DNA of 64,000 nucleotides from CAYMZZ01 sp047600605 (lineage in GTDB: Bacteria > Bacteroidota > Bacteroidia > Chitinophagales > Chitinophagaceae): contig JASGKK010000002.1 in the NCBI GenBank assembly GCA_047600605.1, forward strand, positions 1,302,001 through 1,366,000, read 5' to 3'. Below are positions 25,403 through 35,293 of this stretch, piece by piece. The notes beneath the pieces were generated by a model. It saw only the letters and a program-made list of their open reading frames with translations. It was not told where the DNA came from and did no database searches. Each line of letters starts with the position of its first letter. Position 1 is the stretch's first letter. A program made the position numbers and the translations under genes.

Positions 25403-25714
25403 GAAGACCTTCTCATTGCATATATAAAAACGGGGATGCCCGGTCACAGACCGGGCATCCCCGTTTTGTATCAAGTAGTTAGCGACTGACTTCTCAAATG
25501 GCGTACAGTCGTCTTTATTGCGCATTGCCTGCAGGATATTATGAATTTAAGATCGCCGGGCAGGCGTTTAAAATGCTCCTTAATATTTTCATGATAATTC
25601 TTAAATTTCATTATCAACGGGCTGCGTGTTTCTGAAATGCGGCAAATCCATAAAAACAATTATTCTATGTTATAAGCCCGGTTGGCAAATACTTTTCCTG
25701 TTAAATAGTGTACC
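25403..25714. other. 312-bp intergenic region
   Basis: The first 65 bp are the cytolysin terminator. The remainder contains a minus-strand frame with a 46-residue basic peptide starting near 25611 that I cannot support as a gene, and a TACTTTTC stretch near 25689 that might be a weak -7 box for the amidohydrolase gene. Confidence 0.5.
25427..25467 (+). terminator. Strong bidirectional intrinsic terminator after the cytolysin
   Basis: A perfect 18-bp stem (25427-25444 with 25450-25467, loop CACAG) starts with AAAA and ends with TTTT. It lies 25 bp past the cytolysin stop codon. Confidence 0.85.
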
Positions 25715-27310
25715 ATGCAACCCAGATTATGGTTTATTTTTTTCACGCTTTTCTCATTATTTCTGTTGAGGTCGGATGTGGAGGCACAAACGGCAGACAT
25801 GATTCTCCGCAATGGCAAAATCTTCACTGCAGACAGCAACAGGTTGTATGTGGAGGCAATTGCGATCAAAGGTAACCGGGTACTGGCCGCCGGAAGTAAT
25901 GAAGAGATTGACCGGCTGGCTACAGCCAAAACGAAACGGATAGATTTGCAGGGCAGGACCGTCATTCCCGGATTAAATGACGCGCATGATCATCTCGGTT
26001 GGGGCGCGCATGTAGGCATTGGATTTGCCTATACAGACATGAATCCTGCCGGACCGGACAAACAGGCTGTGCTGGATTCTGTGACACGACTGGTTAAGAT
26101 CGCCAAACCCGGTCAGTGGATCAGCGGAAAGATTGGCACAAATGTTCTTTTTGATGCTGGCATGAGAGCCGCTCTTGACAGTATAGCACCCAACAATCCT
26201 GTGGTGCTTCAGATCTGGTGGGGGCATGGACAGGTCATAAACGAAAACGCTCTGAAACTGGCCGGTCTTTCAGACAGAGATAAAGATCCGGTGGGCGGAA
26301 GGTATATCCGGGTTCCGGCTAATAATAAAATATTTGCTATTTATGAGAATGCGCAGGTACCTGTCTGGAATGCCTGGCTGGGATCCGATTATGCGACTCA
26401 GTTGAAATATCTGCGCGCTTATTCGCAGGCGCGGTTAAGTGTCGGCGTTACCACCATTCAGCAAATGAGCAGTACCCTCAGCGCAGCACAAAGTGCCCGT
26501 CTTTTTAAAATGGCTAAACTTCCGCAACGCATTCGGGTAATAGCATGGCCCGGTTCTGCTCCGGCGGGCAGGCTGCTGGGAGGGTGGAATATAAAGAGCA
26601 ACGACCCGCACACGTATTTCTCAGGCGTGAAATATATGATGGATGGGACGCCTCTGGAAGAAAACTCACTTAATAAAAAAAGTTATCACGAAGACGGTAA
26701 ATCGTATGGATGGCTGAATTATCCTGTCGATACGATCAGGGCGATTTTAACCGAAGCTCTTTCAGGCAACCAGCCATTGATGATGCATATTACCGGTGAC
26801 AGTACCATGGCAATCATACTTTCGCTGATGAAACAACTGGCTCCGAATGATGTCTGGAAGAGCAAAAGGGTACGAATTGAGCACAACACAACAATTTTTA
26901 TCACACCGGCTGAAGTAAATGACCTGAAAGCATTGGGTTTACTGCTCATGCATACACCTCAGTATAATCAGACCAGTGCATTACGCAGTTTTATGGATAG
27001 AGGGATAATCGTAGGAATATCCCCCGACGGGTCGGGTAATCCCTTCTGGGACATTATGGTTGTGACCAGTCAACAGTCTGATCCTTCAGAAAATATTACC
27101 AGGGAACAAGCGGTCATAGCCTACACAAAAACGAACGCCTTTGCAGAATTTAAGGAGCAGGAGAAAGGAATGCTTACCAGAGGCAGGCTAGCCGACCTTA
27201 CAGTATTGTCGCAGGATATTTTTACGATCCCCACAGGACAGTTACCTGCCACCAAAAGTGTACTTACAATGGTGAATGGTAAAATAGTATACCGCGATAG
27301 GAGTTTCTGA
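25715..27310 (+). CDS. Secreted amidohydrolase family protein (YtcJ-like)
   Basis: The protein has 531 residues and a signal peptide ending near VEAQTA. It has the amidohydrolase-3 composite layout: an N-terminal sandwich (ADMILRNGKIFTADSNR), the metal-binding DAHDHLGWG in place of the usual HxH, IEHNT and SPDGSG for later ligand positions, and the C-terminal return strand GRLADLTVLSQDIF. The likely reaction is metal-dependent hydrolysis of an amide-like substrate in the periplasm; the substrate is unknown. It lies between the cytolysin and a DUF6624 lipoprotein gene, all on the plus strand but with separate promoters likely. Confidence 0.82.
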   Translation: MQPRLWFIFFTLFSLFLLRSDVEAQTADMILRNGKIFTADSNRLYVEAIAIKGNRVLAAGSNEEIDRLATAKTKRIDLQGRTVIPGLNDAHDHLGWGAHVGIGFAYTDMNPAGPDKQAVLDSVTRLVKIAKPGQWISGKIGTNVLFDAGMRAALDSIAPNNPVVLQIWWGHGQVINENALKLAGLSDRDKDPVGGRYIRVPANNKIFAIYENAQVPVWNAWLGSDYATQLKYLRAYSQARLSVGVTTIQQMSSTLSAAQSARLFKMAKLPQRIRVIAWPGSAPAGRLLGGWNIKSNDPHTYFSGVKYMMDGTPLEENSLNKKSYHEDGKSYGWLNYPVDTIRAILTEALSGNQPLMMHITGDSTMAIILSLMKQLAPNDVWKSKRVRIEHNTTIFITPAEVNDLKALGLLLMHTPQYNQTSALRSFMDRGIIVGISPDGSGNPFWDIMVVTSQQSDPSENITREQAVIAYTKTNAFAEFKEQEKGMLTRGRLADLTVLSQDIFTIPTGQLPATKSVLTMVNGKIVYRDRSF

Positions 27311-27374
27311 TAGAAACTAAACATGTCAATGGGCAGGCTACGCTTACAGCGATTTTTATGATTATATCCCATTT

Positions 27375-27406
27375 TTTGAATTATAACCTTCGGCATATAA
27401 CTTTAG
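27375..27406 (+). promoter_or_regulatory. Candidate promoter for the DUF6624 lipoprotein gene
   Basis: TTTG (27375-27378), a 19-bp spacer, then TAACTTTAG (27398-27406) fits the Bacteroidota -33/-7 layout with one mismatch. The ATG follows at 27410, so the leader would be very short. Confidence 0.4.
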
Positions 27407-27409
27407 ACA

Positions 27410-28066
27410 ATGAAAAGTATAGCAATAATTCTTGGCGCTTCAGTTATGCTGGCCGGATGTGCGGCACGATTGACAGACAGTAAACGGACTTCTTTAAAAA
27501 ACGAACTGGCCGAAATGGTCAAAATTGACCAGGTGGCAGCATCTATGCCACAAGGGAAATACAAGGAGTATACAAAAGATCAGTGGAACAGTTTTAAAGA
27601 CAGCGTTTTTTCAAGTGATAAAAGACGGGTTGAAGCCATGTTTAAGAAATACGGATTTCTGGGCTTCGACAAAGTGGGCAAAGACGGCTCCAATCATTTT
27701 TGGCTCCTGGTTCAGCATTGCGATAAGTATCCTGAGTTTCAACGGAAGGTCCTAAAAGCAATGGATAAAGAGGTGAAAAAAGATAATGCCAATGCTAATA
27801 ATTATGCCTACCTGTATGACCGGGTTAAAGTAAATGCAGGCGAAAAACAGATGTTTGGAACGCAGGTTACCTATGAAGTAAATACCACAGGCCGGGCAAT
27901 CCCCAAATTCGGACTTACTGATTCGCTGCATGTAGATCAGCTGCGAAAGGAGTATAGCCTTGGACCTTTAAAAGAGTACTTAAACGAAATGACCGCTATG
28001 CATTATGAAATGAACAAAGCGCATTACCAGAAAATGGGGGTGATGGAGCCGAAGTTATACCAGTAA
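27410..28066 (+). CDS. DUF6624-like lipoprotein
   Basis: The protein has 218 residues. The lipobox MLAGC puts the lipidated Cys at residue 16. The body contains the conserved-looking HFWLLVQHCDKYPEFQRKVLKAM and NYAYLYDRVKVNAGEKQMFGTQV segments with His, Asp and Tyr, as in DUF6624 proteins. The role is unknown and the protein is probably anchored in the periplasm. A possible promoter lies directly upstream, and a short 7-bp hairpin (28074-28097) follows the stop codon. Confidence 0.7.
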   Translation: MKSIAIILGASVMLAGCAARLTDSKRTSLKNELAEMVKIDQVAASMPQGKYKEYTKDQWNSFKDSVFSSDKRRVEAMFKKYGFLGFDKVGKDGSNHFWLLVQHCDKYPEFQRKVLKAMDKEVKKDNANANNYAYLYDRVKVNAGEKQMFGTQVTYEVNTTGRAIPKFGLTDSLHVDQLRKEYSLGPLKEYLNEMTAMHYEMNKAHYQKMGVMEPKLYQ

Positions 28067-28141
28067 GACAGTAAAGCCTGATTGAATGACCAGGCTTGTT
28101 CAATAGTATTACGATCGTAGGCCCCGGAAAAATATAGAAGG

Positions 28142-28801
28142 CTAAGGAAGAACCGGCAGACAGTTTGCTGGTTCTTTTGATTTAAAAACTACCTTATCAA
28201 TTTTTCCGCCTGCATAAATGACAGGACCTTTGTTGGTCACATCGTAAAGGAATATATAGTTCCTTGTTTTTCCGAGATAATAGAGCGTCGAGTCTGTTTT
28301 AATGATCTTGTCGTCGATGGTTATCTCCACTTCGGAGTAATAATGGGCATTTTTTACCCCGGAGGCTTTGAGCGTACCCATTATGGTAGCGATAAGCAGC
28401 ACCGATGAATATACGATGATTGCCAGTCTCCATTTATCCAGCTTAAAGCGGGATTGATGGAAATAGAGTACGATCATCAGCAAAAAGAAATATAGAAGCA
28501 GGTACGCCTTAAAATAATCTCCGCTTCTGTTTAAGGCAGCAATAGCTGCACAGATTATTGTGCAATAAGTTAGTCCATAGTTTGGCGCAGAAGATTTGTG
28601 AACAAAGAAAAAAGGGATTAATAACAACAGGAGATAAGATGCAATGTCATTAAGAAAGAGCGTGATCGTTTCCGTTATTTCCAGGTACTCAACAATTGGC
28701 ACGTCAAAGGAGTAGTAATAAGCAGTGAGCTTTAGGAGAGCCAGAATGATTAAGAGTGGAAATGAGATCTTTAGCAGATTCTCCATTTTGAATTCAGGCA
28801 T
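28142..28801 (-). CDS. Hypothetical multipass membrane protein
   Basis: The protein has 219 residues from the ATG at 28801-28799. The frame is open a further 36 codons upstream, but those residues are not protein-like, so the inner start is chosen. There are five hydrophobic segments (near 10-27, 44-63, 75-92, 99-115 and 129-147), then a soluble C-terminal domain of about 65 strand-rich residues (YYSEVEITIDDKIIKTDSTLYYL). The family is not recognised. It is convergent with the DUF6624 lipoprotein gene. Confidence 0.6.
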   Translation of the reverse strand: MPEFKMENLLKISFPLLIILALLKLTAYYYSFDVPIVEYLEITETITLFLNDIASYLLLLLIPFFFVHKSSAPNYGLTYCTIICAAIAALNRSGDYFKAYLLLYFFLLMIVLYFHQSRFKLDKWRLAIIVYSSVLLIATIMGTLKASGVKNAHYYSEVEITIDDKIIKTDSTLYYLGKTRNYIFLYDVTNKGPVIYAGGKIDKVVFKSKEPANCLPVLP

Positions 28802-28933
28802 GATGTATCGTTTTAGGTGTTTAAAACTGGTATATGCAGACCTGGGTAGGATAAGGTGACCACTGTTCTGTTCTTTAAAAGGACCGAACCGGTAATCGAA
28901 TGTATACAAAAATGAATACTTCTTAGCTCAAAT

Positions 28934-28975
28934 TAAAGGTCTGGTAAGATATCCTTATTTCTTACCAGACCTTTA
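28934..28975 (-). terminator. Intrinsic-like terminator of the T9SS protein gene
   Basis: A perfect 15-bp stem (28934-28948 with 28961-28975) with a 12-nt AT-rich loop lies 86 bp past the stop of the T9SS cargo gene. In the minus direction it is followed by a T-rich stretch. Confidence 0.55.
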
Positions 28976-29060
28976 CATCATACCGGAAATCAATTTGTGA
29001 ATGATAATATGGTATTACCGGTTTGACCTCTTATTGAGTAACACACGAAACCCGATAACA

Positions 29061-30014
29061 TCACTGTATAATTATTTTCTGGGTAAGCTCCTTGTCTCCG
29101 GCCAATCGGAGCACATAGGTTCCGGGAGCGATACCGCTGATCTGCAGTTGTTGCTGATTATTGATGGCGGTTGATTTCACCAGTTGCCCCCTGATGTCGA
29201 AAACCTGGAGTATATCCGGTTTTTGAAGCCCCAGCACCTGAACATAAAAATTGTTTACGGCTGGTATAGGCCAGGCTTTGAGGATCAGTGTTTTTTCGCT
29301 GATCCCGCTCACGAGGCGAATGGCCGAAAGAGTATTCTTGCCATCTATATCTTCCTGGCGCAACCGATAGTATGTTTTACCGCCAAAATCGTTTGCATCT
29401 GTTTGTTCATAGGTAAGCGTAAATGAACTGTTTCCTCCGCTTGCTTTTGATGATTCAAATCCTATCTCAGCAAATCGCGCCTCATTTTCTTTTCTCCGCT
29501 CTATATAAAAACCCTTGTTGTTAAACTCCTGTTCTGTTTGCCAGCTTAGTTGTACCTGTTGCTGATTTATACGTCTGGCCAGGAACTGGAGGTTGGTGAC
29601 AGGAAGGGTTGCGCTATTAGGATACGGTTGCAGGATCCCCTGCGTTAGAAACGCCGAACCCTGTTGTAAAGAAATGCTGGCCACTTCGCCCACCGTAAAT
29701 TCCAGCATCACAGCAGCATCGGTATTCGTGAATGTAGTACCGCCATTATCAATGCCTGTGCCAATCGTGGCTGTCAGGGGAGGAGCAGGAGGGATTGTTG
29801 TTGTGATACCTGCAAATGGTTGTAAAAAATCCTGTGTATATAAGTAGGTGGTTCCGGTAAAACTGGTAACGGCAAAACCTCCTACCGATGATTCTAACAG
29901 GATATTTCCGTTACTGCTGCTCTCTCCGGCGGCGTTAATGGTTTGCGGGGTTAGTTGCCGGGCAATAATACTTGTATGTAAACATAGCAGGCAACCCCAT
30001 ATAAGGAAACGCAT
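29061..30014 (-). CDS. Type IX secretion system cargo protein with C-terminal sorting domain
   Basis: The protein has 317 residues and a signal peptide ending near SIIARQ. After a repetitive Gly/Thr-rich N-terminal half (two similar units near FGVTSFTGTTYLYTQDFLQPF and LEFTVGEVASISLQQGSAFL), it has a fibronectin-like segment (QQVQLSWQTEQEFNNKGFYIERR, then TYYRLRQEDIDGKNTLSAIR). The C-terminal type A sorting domain shows WPIPAVNNFYV, LQVFDIRGQLV and GIAPGTYVLRL. The protein should be exported through T9SS and attached at the cell surface. It follows a similar secreted protein gene by 18 bp. Confidence 0.85.
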   Translation of the reverse strand: MRFLIWGCLLCLHTSIIARQLTPQTINAAGESSSNGNILLESSVGGFAVTSFTGTTYLYTQDFLQPFAGITTTIPPAPPLTATIGTGIDNGGTTFTNTDAAVMLEFTVGEVASISLQQGSAFLTQGILQPYPNSATLPVTNLQFLARRINQQQVQLSWQTEQEFNNKGFYIERRKENEARFAEIGFESSKASGGNSSFTLTYEQTDANDFGGKTYYRLRQEDIDGKNTLSAIRLVSGISEKTLILKAWPIPAVNNFYVQVLGLQKPDILQVFDIRGQLVKSTAINNQQQLQISGIAPGTYVLRLAGDKELTQKIIIQ

Positions 30015-30032
30015 AAGTAGAATCTTTTTTAA

Positions 30033-30965
30033 TTAATAAACCAGCACATACCCATTCATATACTCATTGGCATTTAATGTTAAGCTGGTGTTGTTACGAA
30101 CACCTAATCCAATCCTGTACTGTCCTCCTGACAGTGTAATCGTGCCCGCAGCGGATACAGCGGTAGGACTGGTGCCAATTATCTGGTCAATAAAATTCGT
30201 GGGATAAAAAGCTGTTATTGGACCACCGGCAACTGGTTGATAGCAGATGTTTATGCCTACCATTTTTAGCGTAGGACCGGAGGTACAGGCTAAATGCCCA
30301 TAAAAAGAACCTGTTATCCGCGCTCCCGCAGGGGGGACTGTAACTATTGCAGGGCTGCCGGCAAATACCCAGGAGGGGTTGACATTGTTACTGCTGATTT
30401 GTCCAATCTGGCCGGCTACCGGGTATGTCTGGATACCGGCGAAACTGGCGCTCGAAGAAGGTGCCCAATTGGTGCCGTTCCATTTCAGCACATCTCCGCT
30501 GGCCGGCGTTGCATCACTAACCGGATTACCCTGCAGCCCTTTGGTATTGGCAGCATTGTCTGCGGCAAAGGCAAAAGGTACGGTTACCAGCTCCTGGCTG
30601 CCCATGTTCACAAAGTTGTTGTTATTGTTAATGTCCAGTTCAACGGTCATTACATGACTTATAGCTGAGTTGAGCCAGTTGGTACCCGTAAAACTTCCAT
30701 ATACATTTGCTGCACCGGCACTTCCTATCTGGATATTAAATAAACCCAGCGTATTGGTAGTGACAGTCCTTGTTTCGCTATAAAATGTAGCAGACCCGGT
30801 ACTGGATGATTCAGACAGACCGATTCTTACTTTAATTGTTTGATTGGCCAGTGCCTGCCCACTTGTATTACGGGCAACCGCCTGGTAATTGATTGCTTTT
30901 GGAACCTGTGCAAACGTTATGAGTGCTGCAAACAGACCTGTTACGAATGTGAAAATCTTTTTCAT
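30033..30965 (-). CDS. Secreted surface protein with tail-fibre-like N-terminus
   Basis: The protein has 310 residues from the ATG at 30965-30963. The frame extends 29 codons upstream but the signal peptide (MKKIFTFVTGLFAALITFAQ) sets this start. VPKAINYQAVARNTSGQALANQTIKVRIGL and a Thr/Asn-rich middle are widespread at the N-terminus of Bacteroidota secreted, sometimes adhesin-like proteins. The sequence DVLKWNGTNWAP recalls collar or fibre proteins. No sorting domain is evident. It lies 18 bp upstream of the T9SS cargo gene and is likely cotranscribed; a near-consensus -7 box AATCTTTGC lies at 30991-30999. Confidence 0.7.
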   Translation of the reverse strand: MKKIFTFVTGLFAALITFAQVPKAINYQAVARNTSGQALANQTIKVRIGLSESSSTGSATFYSETRTVTTNTLGLFNIQIGSAGAANVYGSFTGTNWLNSAISHVMTVELDINNNNNFVNMGSQELVTVPFAFAADNAANTKGLQGNPVSDATPASGDVLKWNGTNWAPSSSASFAGIQTYPVAGQIGQISSNNVNPSWVFAGSPAIVTVPPAGARITGSFYGHLACTSGPTLKMVGINICYQPVAGGPITAFYPTNFIDQIIGTSPTAVSAAGTITLSGGQYRIGLGVRNNTSLTLNANEYMNGYVLVY

Positions 30966-31308
30966 TTGAAAATATTTTTGTTTTGATGGAGCAAAGATTG
31001 ATACTGGAATAAAAAAAATAAAGCGGAATAAAGCGATTTGATTATTCAACACCGGGAAACGGATAAGTAAAACCCTAAAGCGAAAAGATCTGTCCTTTCG
31101 GAGACATGAATTGCTGGTTGCTCTTTTACATCGCTTGTATCGGAACGGAAAGCAAAACAGGTGGGGTAGTGCTTGGAAATGCCTCGAAAAATGAAATTTT
31201 TGCCCGCTCGCTTTGGATTACATTTTATCCGTTTCACTGGTTACGGTATCCGTTTGACTGGATGGTTTTTTGGAGTTCCTGCCTGCAGTTATTATTTTTA
31301 GTTATTAC
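30966..31308. other. 343-bp divergent promoter region
   Basis: It separates the minus-strand surface-protein operon from the plus-strand sensor kinase. A minus-strand AATCTTTGC (30991-30999) and a plus-strand TTTG-N20-TATTTTTAG (31269-31301) are the candidate promoters. The central part holds only overlapping short frames with no support. Confidence 0.5.
31269..31301 (+). promoter_or_regulatory. Candidate promoter of the sensor kinase gene
   Basis: TTTG at 31269-31272, a 20-bp spacer and TATTTTTAG at 31293-31301 fit the Bacteroidota pattern with one mismatch. The expected start site is within a few bases of the ATG at 31309. Confidence 0.4.
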
Positions 31309-34302
31309 ATGAAAAGAATCATCTGCCTTTTGCTGTTACTGAAATCTTTGGAGTTGTGTGGACAGCAGCTACCCGTTACATTTAACCCGATCACTACGGC
31401 AGATGGATTGAATGATGGCTGGGTCACGGCTATTTGCCAGGATAAGTATGGTTATATGTGGTTTGCTTCGGCTGGTGCACTTAACAGGTACAACGGGAAA
31501 ACAATCAGACGCTTTACCTACGATCGAAAAGACAGCACTTCACCACCACCCTCCGTATGTAATACAATGGCCCTTGGAACGGATGGCCGCTTCTGGCTCA
31601 GTTTCTGGAATGAAATGGCTGAATTCGATTATACCTCTTTCTCCTTTCGTAAGATAAAAAAGGCTGAAGGGTTCAATGTAAATACGATCGTACCAATTGC
31701 AGCCGACAAATTAATACTGGTATCAAAATCGGGATTGCGCTGCTACAACCCGGTTGCAGACCGGCTTGAAGAGCTGACAAGTGATACCGTATCAAAACAA
31801 TTGCTCAAAACAGCAAGAGCACACTGTGCTTATCTGGATAATGGTCTCTTATACATAGGGACTAATGGCGGGTATATAATCTACAATATTCAGCAAGAAA
31901 TAGCGGAATTTTATGAAGTAAAAGAATTGAGAGGAGCGGCTGTTGACAGGATAATGGTTGCAAAAAATGGCGACATCTGGGCCGGCAATCACGAAAAGTT
32001 CCGGTTGTTGAGAATTGACAGACAAACAGGCCAAACGGAAGTGCTGGATCATTTATTGATAAAGGATCAAAGCAATGTAAAAAGCCTGGTCAATGGCATT
32101 ATTGAAGACGATAATCATACGCTATGGATCGCTACGAATTTAAATTCACTGCTCTGCTATAATCCAAAAAATAAAACAACAATTCATTACAGTTATAACC
32201 CTTCCGGTAAAAATTCGGTATTGAGCAATATTATGTCTTCTCTGTATGTTGGAAACGATAAGAGAATCTGGATGGGTTATGATGTCGGGGTAAACTATGT
32301 GGATCAGCAGAAGAATTTATTCCGGATCGGTTATCCTCTGGGCCAAAACAATCCGCATGCCTTAACCCGCGGCATGGAAGAAGATCATGAAGGAAATCTG
32401 TGGTTTACCACCGGGAACGGGATATCCAGTTATAACATAAAAACAGGCAGCTACAGGCTCTGGCAAAATCAGCCCGGAAAGCCTGATGTTATTTACTTTA
32501 ACTCAGTTCGCGGAATTGCTGAAGATATAAACCATGATATATGGATAGCAACCGGTAAAGGTGTAAATCGGCTGAACAGGGCAACAGGAAAAATGGATTT
32601 TTTGACCATGAAGGATTCCATACCTGAAGCGTTTTATTTTAGTATCAATAAAACGCGCGACGGCACTCTATGGTTTGGCACAAGGGATTATGACGGACTG
32701 TACTATTATAATCCATCTGAAAAGAAATTTCATAGTATTGCCGGCCACCCTGTGCTGGGTAAATACAAAGGATACGGCGTGCGTTATACATTTGAAGACA
32801 GCAAAAAACGATTGTGGTTTGGGTATAATGGGGAAGGGTTGCTGATGTATGACCCTGTCAGCGGCCAGACAAGACACTGGAACAGTGCCGATAAAGCCGA
32901 TCAGACAATCAATGGTAATATAGTTGTCAATATTAACGAGGATAAGGATGGTAAGATATGGGTGTCAACATTCAACGGGGTTAATTGCATTAATCCCGAC
33001 AAAAATGAGTTTACCTCCTACACCGATAAGAATGGACTGCCCAGCAATGTTGCCGGTGGTATTGCGGTTGATGACAGTAACCGTGTTTGGCTCGGAACTG
33101 CGGCAGGCCTGGTGATGCTGGAAAAATCGCGCCGCTACTTCACCCTGCTGGGAGCGGCGGCTGGCTTACCCATTACTGATTTTACGGAGAATGCCGCTTT
33201 AAGGTTAAAGAATGGTGAAGTAATGATGCCGTCGCGCAGGGGATATGTAGTATTCGATCCACTGGGGTATAAGACAGATCATAGCCCGGTCAATTGTTTT
33301 ATTGCGGCTATAAGGGTCAATGGCAATAAACAATTGCCCATGCAGATGATTAACAGTAGTCAGACAATAAAACTGCATTACAATGAAAATTTTCTGAGCA
33401 TAGACCTGGAGGCGGTAAGTTTTAACGACCAGCTATGGTATGCCTATAAACTTGACGGGATTGAAAATGAATGGCATTTTACGCAGGATCCAAAAGTTGT
33501 GTACACCAGCCTGCCGGGTGGTAATTATATATTCCGTTATAAAGCCTCTTCTGATGTGAATCATTGGGGTGATGGAGAAAAGATAATACGTTTTCATATT
33601 ACCACTATCTTTTATAAAACAGGATGGTTTAAGGCAATCGGACTGCTGCTTATTGCCTGTACCGGCATCCTGTTTTACCGGTTTCGCATGAACAAACAAA
33701 AGCAGATCCTTGGCCTGGAGACAAAAGCTGAATCGCTGGAAAAAGAAAAGACGCTGGTGCAGTACGAGAGCTTAAAGCAGCATCTGAACCCGCATTTTCT
33801 CTTTAACTCCCTGACCTCCTTACGAAGCCTGATCAGGACCGATGCCAAAACAGCCACTTCTTTTCTGGATGGTATGAGCAAGGTGTATCGCTATGTATTA
33901 AAGAGCGGGGAGCAGGAACTGGTACGGCTGCAGGATGAACTGGATTTTGTAGAAACCTTTGTGAAACTCCAGAAGATCCGTTTCAATGAGGGGCTGGATG
34001 TGCGCATAAATGTGCCCGCAACGTATTTCAGTAAATACATTGTACCGGTAACCTTGCAAAACCTGGTAGAGAACGCTATTAAACATAATACAGCCGATAA
34101 AGACAGCCCGTTGCTGATAACTATTCTTGTTGAGGATGGTTATGTCGTGGTAAAAAATAACCGGCAACTGTATCGTATTGTGGAGACCAGTAATAAAAAA
34201 GGACTGGCCAGTTTACAAACGCTGTATAAATATTACTCCGATAATCCTGTGATCATAAATGAAGATGAACATTCTTTTATTGTAAAAATTCCTTTGCTGT
34301 AA
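31309..34302 (+). CDS. Reg_prop/Y_Y_Y sensor histidine kinase (LytS type)
   Basis: The protein has 997 residues. A signal peptide (MKRIICLLLLLKSLELCGQ) leads into about 650 residues of two-component regulator propeller repeats, such as DKYGYMWFASAGALNRYNG, forming periplasmic beta-propellers. A Y_Y_Y domain (VSFNDQLWYAYKLDGIENEW) follows. One transmembrane helix lies near 771-790 (WFKAIGLLLIACTGILFY), then a coiled linker and the kinase motif QHLNPHFLFNSLTSL with the phosphoacceptor His near 828. The ATPase N-box is TLQNLVENAIKHN. The frame begins earlier at 31270 but the signal peptide fixes this start. The partner regulator follows 95 bp downstream. Confidence 0.9.
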   Translation: MKRIICLLLLLKSLELCGQQLPVTFNPITTADGLNDGWVTAICQDKYGYMWFASAGALNRYNGKTIRRFTYDRKDSTSPPPSVCNTMALGTDGRFWLSFWNEMAEFDYTSFSFRKIKKAEGFNVNTIVPIAADKLILVSKSGLRCYNPVADRLEELTSDTVSKQLLKTARAHCAYLDNGLLYIGTNGGYIIYNIQQEIAEFYEVKELRGAAVDRIMVAKNGDIWAGNHEKFRLLRIDRQTGQTEVLDHLLIKDQSNVKSLVNGIIEDDNHTLWIATNLNSLLCYNPKNKTTIHYSYNPSGKNSVLSNIMSSLYVGNDKRIWMGYDVGVNYVDQQKNLFRIGYPLGQNNPHALTRGMEEDHEGNLWFTTGNGISSYNIKTGSYRLWQNQPGKPDVIYFNSVRGIAEDINHDIWIATGKGVNRLNRATGKMDFLTMKDSIPEAFYFSINKTRDGTLWFGTRDYDGLYYYNPSEKKFHSIAGHPVLGKYKGYGVRYTFEDSKKRLWFGYNGEGLLMYDPVSGQTRHWNSADKADQTINGNIVVNINEDKDGKIWVSTFNGVNCINPDKNEFTSYTDKNGLPSNVAGGIAVDDSNRVWLGTAAGLVMLEKSRRYFTLLGAAAGLPITDFTENAALRLKNGEVMMPSRRGYVVFDPLGYKTDHSPVNCFIAAIRVNGNKQLPMQMINSSQTIKLHYNENFLSIDLEAVSFNDQLWYAYKLDGIENEWHFTQDPKVVYTSLPGGNYIFRYKASSDVNHWGDGEKIIRFHITTIFYKTGWFKAIGLLLIACTGILFYRFRMNKQKQILGLETKAESLEKEKTLVQYESLKQHLNPHFLFNSLTSLRSLIRTDAKTATSFLDGMSKVYRYVLKSGEQELVRLQDELDFVETFVKLQKIRFNEGLDVRINVPATYFSKYIVPVTLQNLVENAIKHNTADKDSPLLITILVEDGYVVVKNNRQLYRIVETSNKKGLASLQTLYKYYSDNPVIINEDEHSFIVKIPLL

Positions 34303-34397
34303 AATGAGGATGCGGGTCAGGATTCAGTTTGCAAAAAAGGAATAACGACTTGTTGGAAATAGTCTATCTGATCTAAACGCCTTCAAAGAAAAAACAA

Positions 34398-35168
34398 ATG
34401 AAAGCCATAATAATAGAAGATGAAGCCCTGATTGCGGAAGAAATGCAGGGTTATATAGCATCGGTAGCCAGTGATGTGAAAGTCCTGGATGTGTTATCGA
34501 GTCTTAAGTCGGCCCGCAAATGGTTTATGAATAATGCGGAGCCTGATTTACTGTTTATGGATATCCGCCTGAGCGATGGGCTGAGCTTCGAGCTCTTCGA
34601 TCAGTTTGCCTTACAATGTCCCGTGATCTTTTGTACGGCTTATGAAGAGTATGCTATCCGTGCATTTAAAGTGAATGGTGTCGACTATCTCTTAAAACCA
34701 GTACAGGAGGAGGATCTGAAAAAAGCCATTGACAAAATCAGGAGTATGCGGGAAAGCAAATCCTTTATACCCGGCGATCTGCAACAACTGATGCAATATT
34801 TTTCGAACCCAGGTTTGGCTAAAGCGAAATATAAAGAACGGTTTATCATCAGTTCCAATAACAAATGGGTTCCTGTTGAAACAAAGGATATTGCTGTTTT
34901 CTTTAAGGATAATATCAACTATGTGTACACGCTTTCGGGCGATAGGCATATTTACGATTTTTCTGCACTGGAGGAAATTGAAGAAGTGCTTGATCCTGCT
35001 CTTTTTTTCAGGGCAAACCGCCAGGCCATCATTAGTATTCATGCCATCCATTCGGTAAAGCCGCACGGCAATCAGAAACTGATGGTGCAGTTGAAGCCAC
35101 CCCTGAAACTGGAAATTGACATCAGCCGTGAAAAAGCTCCCTTTTTTAAGAAGTGGGTGGATAAATGA
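34398..35168 (+). CDS. LytTR-family response regulator
   Basis: The protein has 256 residues. The receiver domain (1-120) has the acidic pocket EDE at 7-9, the phosphoacceptor Asp in LLFMDIRLSDG (about 56) and the Lys in LLKPVQ (about 101). The LytTR DNA-binding domain (about 150-256) shows VETKDIAVFFKDNINYVYT, FFRANRQAIISIHAI and a terminal KLEIDISREKAPFFKKW. It is almost certainly phosphorylated by the adjacent sensor kinase. Its targets are unknown, but divergent surface-protein genes are nearby. The restriction-modification island starts just after its stop codon. Confidence 0.92.
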   Translation: MKAIIIEDEALIAEEMQGYIASVASDVKVLDVLSSLKSARKWFMNNAEPDLLFMDIRLSDGLSFELFDQFALQCPVIFCTAYEEYAIRAFKVNGVDYLLKPVQEEDLKKAIDKIRSMRESKSFIPGDLQQLMQYFSNPGLAKAKYKERFIISSNNKWVPVETKDIAVFFKDNINYVYTLSGDRHIYDFSALEEIEEVLDPALFFRANRQAIISIHAIHSVKPHGNQKLMVQLKPPLKLEIDISREKAPFFKKWVDK

Positions 35169-35293
35169 TTTGTGAATCAGCTGGATTTTCAAAGCTCAGC
35201 ATTTCAGAAATAAGATCAATACAATCCAGAACTTCCCAGGGACTTCAAAGCTTAACAACATTAATTGAAATTTGGCTAAAAGTCAGAAAATGA

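Noticed and set aside
25471..25659. 62-codon minus-strand frame after the cytolysin terminator
   Set aside because: Low-complexity basic peptide with no support; probably chance.
35229..35245. CCCAGGGACTTCAAA as a possible copy of the tRNA-Leu 3' end (attachment site)
   Set aside because: The match to CCCAGGACTGGATTC is short and broken by an insertion, so no integration repeat can be claimed.
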